A stretch of 64,000 nucleotides of DNA. Origin: Camillea tinctor (lineage: Eukaryota > Ascomycota > Sordariomycetes > Xylariales > Xylariaceae). Below, piece by piece: positions 9,809-21,724 of this stretch. Where the stretch lies: NCBI GenBank assembly GCA_022578605.1, contig MU394070.1, positions 558,001 to 622,000 on the forward strand, in the 5' to 3' direction. The position numbers were made by a program, and so were the translations under genes. Under the pieces are notes generated by a model that worked only from the letters and a program-made list of their open reading frames with translations, had not been told where the DNA came from and searched no databases. The first letter of the stretch is position 1. Each line of letters opens with the position of its first letter.

Positions 9809-12800
9809 TTATTGAACCTCACCACGAGTTCCTCGTCCACGACCTCTGCCACCACGACCTCTTCCACGGCCCCGACCACCGCCACGTGAGTCTAACCCAG
9901 GGGGTGGTGGAACCGCGTTATATGATTGCTGGTTTGAGACTCCAGCTGGGTCTAACGCTTGAAGATGATTCGTACCGGTCGTAGCGTGCGATGAACTAGA
10001 ACCTGTTGCTGTTAACCCTCCCCTGCTACTACGGTTGTTGCGCCCACTCCGATCACCACCTGCGTTGCCGCCCCGGCGGTTCCCAGATTGTGAGGTATCT
10101 TGGCCTCCTGCCGGTGCCCTATGTCCATTTTGGGCAGAGCGATATACCATGGTGCTATGTTGAAGGTGTGAAACATTAAACCCATGCAGAGGCTGTCCAC
10201 CTCTACCACTGGAGGTGTGACGGTTCATACCATTCACAGCCCCCCGCCAGCCTCCTCGTAGAGGAGGAGGTGCTGCTGCATCTCGAAGTTGAGGACCGCT
10301 TGCTGCACTGTACCCCTGGAGTGGCAAGGATGTCTGTACGGAGCGTCTTTCGAGGCTAGTTTTTGAACCCGTTATGATCTGCTTATCCGTGACGTTTAGT
10401 ACTGAATTAGCCGATACTGTTTGGCCACGGAACGCCTCGCAACGGCCACCAAGCGTTGTACCATTCATGAAAGCATTGTCGCAAAGGACATCAAGCATGT
10501 GGTGGTTTCCAACTGTGCTGATACCAACGACAGTTCCCCTTGAAGCAATGGGAACTTTTCCAGAGGCCTGGACGTATACAACGCGATCTCCTAAGCTAAA
10601 TCTTTGATTACCGAGTCGCTGCTCTGCGTCTCTAGGTTGTAGGAGGGCGGATCGAGGGACTCCCTTTAGTTTTCTGCGATCCGACTTGAGATTCGACTCC
10701 CTTAACACGTCTGCGGCCCTTTGAAGTTCCATTACTACGTCGGAGTCCAACTGCTGAGCATCTAGAGGGACACGCTCAAACTTGCTGGTCTCGATAGTTT
10801 TGAGCCAAGCGCCGATTTCCTTAATATTGGCACTAGCTACCTCGCTATCCGGCCATAACTGTGTATCACTCAATTCCGAACCAGAAGGGTTGCGCATGAT
10901 AGCGGCAAAAAAATGGGGAAACAATGTCATGTAAGTGACTAATAGCGAGATTGCAGCAGGACTGAATTCCCAACCTGACGCTGATTTCCGAGAGTACCCC
11001 AGAACTTTCTGTTTCCTCCCCTCAAACTTGAGATTTAACCCTAAGTTGACCTTCATACTTCCTCCTATTGTATGGACGTAGAAGGAGGATGTGATCCTGC
11101 TGAGAATGAGAGGGTGGAGACCTAGCTCCTTAGCCACGGCATATGATGGCTTGTATCGGTTCTGTTGTTCAGATCGTCGAATAATAGGGCGCGCAAAGTC
11201 TACTTCCTTGGTCGCCGGGACCGATAATAATATCTCGACCCGGTTATTATCATGCCCAAGGACCTCAAGAGGGCGCCCATAACCGTATTCGCCCAGGAAA
11301 AACGCGTGGGTTCCCGCCGGGAATTCTTCATCAAGAGGCAGTGCAGCCCTTTCGATGAACCGTTCATCTTCGCTAACAACCTCATCGACTACGACCTGCG
11401 TCGCGTAGTCTATTTCCATACCGGGTATCAGTCCATATTCTTTGATAGTGGCTCCTTCGTCCGTTTTGATGAGTCCCCTTAGCATCTCAACGTGGATCAT
11501 TGACTCTACGGGGCCAATGATGATACCTAATCGTTTGCTGTAGAAATTCTCGATGCGCGAGGCCTTTTTATTCCACTCTTCAAGATCCTTGGGTGAGTGA
11601 TGCGTTTGGATAACTTGACCGGGGTCTGTAGGGCTAACTGAGTAGTCAAAAAGTTCATCAGAAACCCGAACAACCCTTGCTTCTTGTAGGAAAGGATACC
11701 CAACGTGGCACCTCTGTCCTAGTTTGACCTTGGCTAGCTCAACTTTGCTGCGCATTTCTACGTTAGCTAGAGTAACTACCATGCTCTCGTTGCGACTCTC
11801 TTGTTGAAAAACGTTAACTCCATGAAAGCCGAGGGCCGCATTGTATGGTAGCGTAGCCAGACTAGGGAAGCCTGCCAAAGCATCAACGCCTAACTTAGCT
11901 CCTTCAACTAAGCCGACGTACAACTCCAAACCTTCAGTTGTGGGAAGATCGAATATATTTTCAACGCAGTGACAGTGAGGAATGTCTGGAAATATCCCAA
12001 CCATAGATGAGGGATAAAGGAAATCGATATTAGGATCGTAAGTAAATTTTAGGGAGACCCCAAAGTCATTACGAGCCTTTTCATCCGCTGTAAGTAGACC
12101 ATTTTTCGACGCCATTGCGTCTAACAGTCGCTTCTCATCAATGAAAGGTATCTTGACGACAGCTTCCCATTCCATCTTTTTGCCATTCATGTCAAGCTCA
12201 AAATCTCTGGGGTAGAAGTCGATGATTGGTGACTTTGGGTCAGTCATTAAATCATGATAGGCAGATGGCACAATCTTTTTGCTCCGATCAGGTAAAACCC
12301 CCATGAGCTGTTCAAATGGTCTGAAGGGCTGGCCAAGTTTGAAGTCCAGGTCTGCGCTGAATCCTTTCACCACATCTATTATGAATAGTTAGCGACGAAA
12401 ACAATCAATTTTGAACGGTCCATAATGTTACCAGAAATCATAGGGGCATAATGATAGCCATAAAACCAAGGCCAGGAGACCACCCCCCTGTAATAGTAGA
12501 ACAGCACCCATTGTAGACCCTGTACATAATTCTCACAGAGTCTAGTTAACTCTGAATCCTTGGTCTCGGGCAACCACTGAAACTTTTCGGCATAATAGGA
12601 ATCTTTCCACTCGATGAATTTCTCTTTATATTTAGCCTGTATCGTAGATTGGGCTTCTTCAGCAGAATTATCAACGACATGCGCATTATCGTACCGTTTC
12701 ATAACCCGGAATAGAGCAAGGTGGCCCTCCTCTTCTTCCTCGTCCTCATCACCGGCTCCACCAAACTTTGTTGGGAAGGTCAAGACTAGATTGCGTTGTC

Positions 12801-14244
12801 CTTCATCATCTTCAATGGTGCGCCACTCAATATGCAGGCTATCGGCCGAGTCCTGTACGAACTTGCGGTCTGCGGCGTTCAGGTTATGCCCGAGATCCAA
12901 GGGGGCGGGCGAACGTGTGTTCACAAATTCGCGGATTTTTTTCCACAATTCCTTTTGCGAACTAGTGATGATGAGCTTCCCTTTGGTTTTGATGGGTTCC
13001 TCATCGTTGGCCTGAGCCAGTTGCTTGCCCTTGAGCCATTTCGAGTCGGCAAATTCATGTTCGAAATGACGGTACTCTTGCTTGGATAGCTCTTCAAGAA
13101 GTAGGCCTAAATGGGCAAAATTAATGATGCCGCCCTCGTTTATGTATCCATTGCACTGAGGGAGTATCTCTTTATAGATACGAAACATGCTCGCTAGAGC
13201 ACCTTCATTGATGTGGAGATGAGGTAGGTTGGGCAGGAAATCATTCCCAACGAAGAATGCCATGAGAATGAAGTCGTCTATAATCCTTTCCATATCAAAT
13301 GGAATCTTTAGGCATCCCTCCTTCTTCAGGTCCTGGAACTCTAACTCGAGATATTCGCGGACAATGCAAAGATGTAGAAGGTAGAAGTTTTGGTGCTCTA
13401 GCTCCTTAGACTTAGTTTTCGAAGCCCGGCCAAAAGTTACTTCCTCCCGAAGTAGGCAGAAATGAGGATCGTGGCTGAGAAGCCCTAACATGATGAGATC
13501 AGCATCGAGACCATAAAGACAGTGTCGAACATTTGAATGATAGTCGAGCTGAGCCTTGGCATTCCTGATATACTCCATAATCTTGTGCTCACCCTCCCCA
13601 GGAACTTCATGACCAGACAAGACAATATCGCAGCCTTGCCAGTCAGAATCCTCCGAGATCTTTTTGTTGATAAAATATTTCAACTGCTGGGTGAGCTTGG
13701 CCATAAACTCTGTACCGGGAGTAATGCAGTTGCTGTCAAAAGGATCTTCCTTGGGCAACTCTATGCCTTCTCGAATGGCCTTGTTGCGGGCCTGCTCAGC
13801 ATCCAAGGCGGTTCGAAAACGACGTGCCCGCTGTTGGTTCATCTTGGCCCGAGGTGCCACGCCATCGATTGCCATGAAGAATAGCTTCTTGGGTTTGATT
13901 TTTCCGAAAAGATGCTCAATATAATTGAATATTCGAATGAACATTTCATCTTCGCTAAGCCGAAACGAGGTATCAGACGAATCTTTGTGGGTACAGTTGT
14001 GGATAATGCCATTCATGTCCAACTATGCATGTCAGCAGAGAATGAGAGCGGATGGGGGGACAAGACATCGCGAGAGGGGTTCGCACGTATAAATTATCGA
14101 ACTCGGGGATGCGATTCTCTGCAATGAGCTGGGATATTGCAGGATACCGCTCGGAGAGCCATCTGAAAAACTTGGGAACACTGCGCCTGGGTTAGCAAGG
14201 AAGTTGACGGATATTGCGCGGTAGTTTTCTAGAACGAACCCCAT
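9809..14244 (-). CDS. XRN1: 5'-3' exoribonuclease 1 (XRN1)
   Basis: Cytoplasmic processive 5'-3' exoribonuclease that degrades decapped mRNA. Exons 14244-14240, 14180-14087, 14022-12432 and 12375-9809 give 1418 residues, normal for fungal XRN1. Exon 1 carries only ATGGG; with exon 2 it yields the invariant MGVPKFFRWLSERYP. The catalytic acidic residues fall on yeast numbering: D35 (LDMNG), D86 (AIDGVAPRAKMNQQRARRFR), E176/E178 (PGEGEHK), D206/D208 (GLDADLIMLG), and a later FFVGNDFLPNLP motif. The long second half covers the XRN1-specific D1-D4/SH3-like region. The C-terminus is disordered and ends in Arg-Gly repeats. Intron 1 has an unusual donor (GTTCGT) but a clean GCTAAC branch site and CAG acceptor; introns 2 and 3 are ordinary (GCTGAC and GCTAAC branch sites). 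It is divergent from HAT2 across an 807-nt spacer. Confidence 0.96.
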
Positions 14245-15051
14245 TGTGCCAAAATACCCGGGAAACAACTATACACAAGAAGTAGACTGCCGGGGGATTA
14301 GGCTGGATATTTTGGTAGCTATCGGCGACGAAGTAAATGCCGAATAGAGGGCAGAGATGGGATATGATGAACAAAGGTTATATAGAACAAGCTATGTAAT
14401 AGAAATACTGCCTCGCATAGCCAGGGCAATACATCTGGGGCAAGCGTTATAGCTTGAGAGAAAGAAAACGGCAGAAGGAGGGAGAGGGAGGAGTTGCGTA
14501 TCGTATTGTATCGTGCTGTCGTTACAACTGGAAAAGTTATTTCTCGGCGAGTATTTCACTGAGTGATGGTCCTAGGTACTAGGTAGTAAATACTCTAGGT
14601 AGGAAAGGTAAGGTGGTGGAGCCTTGCGGGCAAAGCCACACTATGTGGATTTTTGCAGCCTCAATCACCCCACTAGGGTACCTGCCTAACCTGAAGGTAC
14701 CCGACCGACCGACTTGATGTATAAGTACACCCCTCTCATATATGCATGTGGGTGCATTGACCTTTACCTATGTATACACATAAGTAACCTACAAACCCCC
14801 CCCCCCACTGTATCGATGTACTAACACGCTAAATGTTGCACTTTACGCGCACCGCGTTTTCTACCTATCTCTACCACCTTGACCTCAATTCCGCCTGGTG
14901 TTCACTCACCTACTTGACTAGCCGTTGTTCGTGTTTCTCCCACCCCTAATTACTTTCGCCTGCATCTCCATCGTGGATAATCGCTTGCCTACCTCAATAA
15001 GGTGTCTGGGCGTAGCCACTGTGTCCTTCTATTCGAGGAACGTATTCCATC
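14245..15051. promoter_or_regulatory. Shared promoter region of XRN1 and HAT2
   Basis: 807 nt between two head-to-head start codons. It contains a cluster of CCTAGGTA/CTAGGTAG motifs (about 14570-14600), a run of nine C (14799-14811 area) and pyrimidine-rich stretches before the HAT2 ATG. A common bidirectional promoter is likely from the geometry; no specific factor site is claimed. Confidence 0.55.
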
Positions 15052-16658
15052 ATGGCGCCTGCTCAGGTCGTGGACGATGTCGATAGTCAGTCGTTCTACA
15101 TGTCACCATTATTTTTCTGCATAGCAGTGCGTGCTAATGGGATAATTAGTGGACATGACAACCCAGGAATATGCAGAAGAGGAGGAGCAAAGATTGATTA
15201 ATGAGGGTAATGCTTGTTTTTCTTTATATTCTACCGTTGTTTAGCATGGCCTAACCATTTGGCAGAATATAAAACCTGGAAGAAGAATTCTCCTTTCCTC
15301 TACGACATGATCTTGAGGTGAGCTGTGTGCAACCTTACTAAGAACCCGGGTTCCTTCTAACTAAGAATAGTACGGCTTTGCCTTGGCCTACTCTCACCGT
15401 CCAATGGTTTCCCGACGTCAAAGAACCTGAAGGCAAGAACTGTCGAATCCACAGGGTGCTAATTGGGACCCATACCTCTGACGGGAAGCCAAATCATGTC
15501 CAGATTGCAGAGGTTGAGATTCCCAAGGCTGTCCATCCTAGTGCGCGAGATTATGACGAAGATAGAGGCGAGATTGGTGGCCATGGCAAATCATCAACGT
15601 CTATCGAGAGAGCTGCTATGAAATGGAATGTCGTTCAACGTATCGATCATCCTGGAGAGGTTAATAAGGCACGCTATTGCCCTCAGAACCCCGACCTGAT
15701 TGCCACTCTAGCGGTCGACGGCAGAATCCTGATTTTTGACCGGACTAAACATAGCTCTGAGCCTAATGGCAAGGTAAACCCTCAAGTCGTGCTTGAGGGC
15801 CATCATCAGGAAGGCTTCGGTCTGAATTGGAATCCACACGCCGAGGGCTCGTTAGCATCGGGTAGCGAGGACCAGACTGTTTGCCTCTGGTATGCTAACA
15901 CATCTCTATATGCTCAAATCTGGCTCTGCTAATATTGTCCTATAGGGACCTCAAGTCGCTGCAAGAAGGCAGTGGTCTCCTGAGACCTGCGCGGCGTTTC
16001 ACACACCATTCCAATATCGTCAACGATGTCCAGTACCACCCAATTTCCAAGAGCTTTATCGGCAGTGTGTCGGATGATTTGACTCTACAAATATTGGATG
16101 TGCGGCAGCCATCCAATACTCAGTCATCGCTGGTTGCTAGAGATGGCCATAGTGATGCTATCAATGCGTTAGCCTTTAATCCATCGACGGAGGTGCTTGT
16201 TGCGACTGCTTCTGCCGACAAGACCATTGGCATATGGGATTTACGTAACGTCAAGGACAAAGTACATACTCTCGAGGGCCATCAGGATGCTGTCACCTCG
16301 CTTGCGTGGCATCCCCATGAAGCCGGAATCCTTGGCAGTGCTAGCTATGACCGACGGATTATCTTTTGGGATCTGAGTCGAGTCGGCGAAGAGCAGCAGC
16401 CGGATGATCAAGAAGACGGCCCCCCAGAGCTGTAAGTGTTGAGAAGTATCTCTGCAAAGTCTTTAGCTGACAACTCCCTACAGGCTGTTCATGCATGGTG
16501 GTCATACAAACCATCTTGCTGATTTTAGTTGGAACTTGAATGATCCTTGGTTGGTTGCTAGTGCTGCCGAGGACAACATGCTCCAGATCTGGAAGGTTGC
16601 AGACTCAATTGTAGGTAAAGATGAGGCAGACCTCCCACTAGACGAGCTTGGCAGGTAG
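15052..16658 (+). CDS. HAT2: Histone acetyltransferase type B subunit 2 (RbAp46/48, MSI1-family WD40 protein)
   Basis: A WD40 histone chaperone that presents H4 (and H3-H4) to the HAT1 acetyltransferase. Six exons (15052-15085, 15150-15206, 15266-15317, 15371-15889, 15946-16431, 16484-16658) give 440 residues. The N-terminal helix reads EEEQRLINEEYKTWKKNSPF, followed by LYDMILSTALPWPTLTVQW, the classic RbAp48-family histone-binding entry. Seven WD blades follow, e.g. LASGSEDQTVCLWD, VATASADKTIGIWD, LGSASYDRRIIFWD and the last VASAAEDNMLQIWK. An acidic loop (EEQQPDDQEDGPPEL) lies between blades 6 and 7, as in the family. All five introns are 52-64 nt GT-AG with CTAA or CTGA branch sites. The paralogous CAF-1 subunit (Msi1/Cac3) has the same fold; HAT2 is preferred from the N-terminal sequence and overall length. 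Confidence 0.9.
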
Positions 16659-17706
16659 AGAAGAGCCTGGACGAACATCCCATCGAGTCTAAGCATTATC
16701 CCTCGCTGAACCAGGGGTATCAAGATGAAGAAAGGTATGCGCAGGTATCTCTATGGCCTTATTAGAGAGTAGCGCACGAGGTGTCCGCGGGAAGCGAGCA
16801 ACCGGCCAAGCAATTAATAAAATGGTATATGCAAAATATATAACCCTCATAGATATACGAATGCTTGGAGAGGAGAGGTGGGGAGGGCAGGTGGGTGGAA
16901 CCAGTTCGAGACAAGCAATGAATGCTCTGATGTGCAAGAAGAAAAAGTAAGGTGTATTTTCAACGTTTTCTTCTTTGCCTTATTCTACCCATTCGTACGG
17001 GCCACATCTTTCTATGTGCCAAGGTCCATTTTGATTTCTGGGTTTCACGGTTTTATTGTGTGTGAATACGTATACTCCTGATCTTTACTTTCTTCTACTC
17101 TTAAACTCTCATGGATTTAGCTGTACTCAAATTTTGATGACTTCTTTGCTTTTTAGGCATGTGTACCTACTAAGTAGCAGGTTCTGTACTTGGAAGGTAT
17201 CTGGGGTCCCATACGCCACAGGCGTTACCGTCTGTTACCTACTACCAAAGAACCTTACTACTTGAGAGGTCAGTGCACACTATTGTAGGTAGACACCTGA
17301 GACCCATAGAATACACTTAACCTAGGTAGGTACCGGTAGTAGGTATGTATGTACATAGGTACCTAGGTATGCGCTAGTCATGCATTATGGGGCTACTACA
17401 GGGAATTACAGTCGACCATCTGGCATATATGCACCATTTACACTAAATCCGCCTTACGTGTAGACATGTAGCTGGGCTTTCCTTTGTTTCTTCATTACTG
17501 CGTCTCCATTTACCTACATTCATTTGCTTTGCAGTGTTCACTTCTTGTGTTTATTGGTTCGTCCCCATTCTGACGGGGTACCAAACTTGACAGTGACGAA
17601 CAGATCCTTCCTCCCATTCTGGTAGATAGATAGGCACTTATCACAGTAAATTCATTAGAGCTCAGACACCTGCTGCTGACTTTTGGGGCATGACCCCGAT
17701 GCGGGA
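16659..17706. other. Intergenic; Neo1-type ATPase promoter
   Basis: Contains the HAT2 3' region and, at 17325-17365, a dense CCTAGGTA/TAGGTACC cluster. No gene seen. Confidence 0.6.
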
Positions 17707-20700
17707 ATGCCGCTCACAACACCACCATACCGTCCGACCGAGCCGCCAGATTCCCCTGAGGTCGAATCCGACTCCGATGCAGACCTAGATCTTCAAGAAC
17801 TTGATCCCACTGCCGCCTCCCATCACCGCTCTAAATCTACTCTCGAACAAAGAGCGCCACGAATCGCTTTGCGAAGTCTTCGGATGGGCGGCTTGAGGCG
17901 GCCTGGGAATCGTAGCCGTGACTATGGAGAGCTCGGCCGCAATAAGGATGGAGATGAAGATGCCATGGCTCTGTTAGACGACGATGTACACGCTCATATC
18001 TATTCTACCGCCGACGATGCGCCTCTTCTTGACGAACATGGCCCTCGATCCCAGAGGCGGTCCTTCACCAACGACCGTCTACAGAACCTGGCTCACCTCG
18101 GTTCCTCCCTGAGGCTGCCCAGTTTCATGTCCAACAGTCACGCCGGCACTCCAGAAGCTGACGACGCTATTGCAAAGGAGGACGATGATCCCTCAACTTC
18201 GAGGGTCATCGCTGTCGGTTCGTCCCAGTCAACACGATATCCGCCAAATCTCGTCTCGAACGCCAAATACACCGCCATCACATTTCTCCCGGTCACTCTA
18301 TACAACGAATTTTCTTTTTTCTTCAATATGTACTTTTTACTAGTCGCCCTCTCCCAAGCCATCCCCGCTTTGCAGATAGGGTACTTGTCAACATACGTCG
18401 CCCCGCTTGCTTTCGTTCTTTTCATTACCATGGGCAAGGAGGCATATGATGATATTGAAAGACGCCGGAGGGACAACGAAGCTAACTCGGAGGAGTATGC
18501 GGTGCTTCATTTTGGCGAGCCAGATCATCAAGCGTCTACGCGGCATCCATCAAGGAAGTTCAAGTCAAGCATAATTCAAAAAGGCCTCCATCAGCCAACC
18601 CCAAGGGATCGGCTATCAGACATTCAAGAGGAGGAAGAGCAAGCAGAGGGGTACGGAAGACTCGACTTCTCGTCTCATGTCCAAAAAATCAGCAAGAAGT
18701 CCAGGGACCTCAAAGTCGGCGACGTTTTAAGGCTAAGCAAGGCTCAGCGTGTTCCAGCAGACGTTGTAATACTAAAATGTATGGCCTCAGAGGGAACCCA
18801 AGACCAGGAACCAGGTCTTGAATCTGAGTCATTGTTGGTCGACCCCTACCAAGGTACTATTGGTCATGGTAGCCCGGCTACCGCGAAAGGTAAAGGCCGA
18901 GAGTCGAGTAGCCCACAGGCCGCCGAAGGTAGCTCTGCTGGCGAGACTTTTATCAGGACGGACCAACTTGATGGCGAAACAGACTGGAAGCTTCGTCTTG
19001 CTTCCCCCTTGACCCAGTCGCTTCCTCTTGAGGAATTGGTTCGTGTTCGTGTCACCGGTGGGAGGCCGGACAAGAAGGTCAACGAGTTTATTGGCACGGT
19101 CCAGTTAATGTCAAACAAACACGACGTCCTACGTTTTCCACCTCACAGTGATGAGGTAGGTGATGGGGGCGAGACAGCGCCTTTATCTATCGATAACACG
19201 GCCTGGGCAAATACTGTCATTGCATCACAAGCTACCACCATAGCTGTTATTGTCTATACCGGTCCCCAAACCAGGTCGGCCCTTTCTACATCACCTTCCC
19301 GGTCGAAGACAGGTCTACTGGAACATGAGATAAACTCACTGACTAAAATCCTATGTGCGTTAACCCTAGCTCTGTCTATAGTTCTCGTGGCTTTAGAAGG
19401 GTTTGAGAATACGGAAGGTAATGTCTGGTACGTGAAGATCATGCGGTTCCTCGTATTATTCTCGACAATTGTGCCTATTAGTCTTCGAGTCAATTTAGAC
19501 CTAGGGAAGAGTGTCTATTCATGGTTCATTCAACGGGATCCAGGCATTCCGGGCGCAGTAGTCCGGACCAGTACCATTCCAGAGGACCTTGGACGAATCG
19601 AGTATCTATTGAGCGATAAAACTGGTACTCTTACACAAAATGAGATGGAGATGAAAAAGATCCATGTCGGGACTGTATCATATGCAAATGAGGCCATGGA
19701 CGAAGTTACGGCCTATATAAAGCATGGATTTGTCGGAGCTTTAGGCAGCAACGTATTAGTTACTCCGTCATCGTCATATAGTACCACTGCCGGCGTGACA
19801 GCGACCCGGACACGACGGGAGATCGGCACAAGAGTTCGGGATGTAGTCCTAGCACTGGCACTTTGTCACAACGTGACCCCGATTGCGGAAGAAGAAAACG
19901 GACATACATTCACATCGTACCAAGCTTCGTCCCCTGACGAAATCGCTATAGTAAGGTGGACCGAATCTGTTGGTCTGCGGCTAACCTATCGCGATCGGAA
20001 GGGAATGATTCTTGAATCGACAGAAACAGGGAAGCCGGTGGTGCAAGTTCGGATATTAGATGTATTCCCCTTCACCTCTGATGGGAAGCGTATGGGTATC
20101 ATCGTCCAGTTTTACGAACAGCTGCAAACCTCTCCGTCTAGCTTAAAAGAAGGTGAGATTTGGTTCTACCAGAAGGGAGCAGACACAGTTATGGGATCTA
20201 TTGTGGCTGCAAATGACTGGCTAGATGAGGAGACGGCGAATATGGCCCGTGAAGGGTTGAGGACCCTAGTAGTTGGGCGCAAAAAGTTGACCCTGAATCA
20301 ATACCAGGAGTTTTCTAGGAGTCATCAGGAGGCAGCTTTATCCATCAATGGTCGTGATGTCAATATGCAACGCGTTGTCGCCCAGTTTCTCGAACATGAC
20401 CTAGAATTGCTAGGGGTCACAGGCGTGGAGGATAAGCTTCAAAGAGATGTGAAGCCGTCCCTGGAGCTCTTACGCAATGCGGGAATCAAAATTTGGATGT
20501 TGACTGGCGACAAGGTCGAGACAGCTCGTTGTGTTGCGGTCAGCTCAAAGCTAGTTGCCCGGGGGCAGTACATCTACACAGTCGCTAAACTCAACCGTAA
20601 AGACAATGCCCAAGATCATCTTGACTTCCTCAGGAGCAAGACGGATTCTTGCTTGCTCATCGATGGGGAGAGCTTGACGTTGTTTCTAACCCACTTCGGA

Positions 20701-21724
20701 TTGGAATTTATTTCCGTTGCTGTCCGCTTACCGACGGTTGTGGCCTGTCGTTGCTCACCGACCCAAAAGGCTGACATTGCTAAATTAATCAAGGAATTCA
20801 CCAAAAAGCGAGTCTGCTGCATTGGTGACGGTGGAAATGATGTGTCGATGATCCAAGCAGCAGACGTTGGTGTCGGTATCGTGGGAAAGGAAGGGCGACA
20901 AGCAAGCCTAGCAGCTGATTTCTCAATCGAGCATTTTTGCCACCTCACCAAGCTTCTCGTGTGGCATGGTCGAAACAGCTACAAGCGAAGCGCTAAACTA
21001 GCGCAGTTTGTGATCCATCGTGGCCTCATCATTGCAGTTTGCCAGACTATGTATAGCATTGCGATAAAATTTGAGCCTGAGGGTTTATATAAGGTAGGGC
21101 CTTCCCTGACCTCATAGTGTGTTAGTTGATTCTGACAGGCAATAGGACTGGCTCCTAGTTGGGTATGCAACCATCTATACAGCAGCGCCAGTGCTCTCCC
21201 TCGTCCTGGACAAGGACGTCGACGAGAACCTGGCCAACCTATACCCAGAACTATATAAAGAGTTAACCACAGGGCGATCTCTCTCGTACCGCACCTTTTT
21301 TATCTGGGTGTTTGTATCAGTATACCAAGGTGGCATGATCCAAGGCCTGTCACAAATCCTAACAGAAGTGGACGGGCCGAAGATGGTGGCCGTCAGCTAT
21401 ACGGTGTTAGTGCTGAACGAACTGCTTATGGTCGCCATGGAAATCACAACATGGCATCCGGTGATGGTTATGTGTATCGTGGGAACTTTCCTAGTCTATA
21501 TTGGGTCAGTGCCGTTCCTCGGGGGTTATTTCGATCTTGACTTCCTCCTCACATGGTAAGTAAGTTTCTAGCTAGTGATGTGGAGCCTATGCTAACATTA
21601 TCCCAGGGGGTTTCTGTGGCGTGTTCTCGCAATTGGCTCGATTTCCCTCATCCCACCGTATGCCGGAAAGCTTATCAGCAGAACAATGAAGCCACCATCT
21701 TATAGGAAGGTACAAGGTATCTGA
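17707..21724 (+). CDS. NEO1: P4-type phospholipid flippase ATPase, Neo1 type
   Basis: Endosome/Golgi lipid flippase of the P4B (Neo1/ATP9) subfamily, which moves aminophospholipids to the cytosolic leaflet and works without a Cdc50 partner. Exons 17707-21093, 21146-21555 and 21607-21724 give 1304 residues. The start is the first in-frame ATG (17707). About 170 disordered residues precede the P4 entry motif RYPPNLVSNAKYTAITFLPV. The actuator region carries DQLDGETDWKLR. The phosphorylation site is D637 in SDKTGTLTQNEM; nucleotide and hinge motifs follow (TGDKVETARC, D935; GDGGNDVSMIQAADVGVGI, D1041/D1045). The catalytic-side membrane helix has PISLRVNLDLGK, typical of Neo1 rather than Drs2/Dnf. 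Six C-terminal helices are spread over the three exons. Both introns are about 51 nt with consensus ends. The protein ends PSYRKVQGI. Confidence 0.94.
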
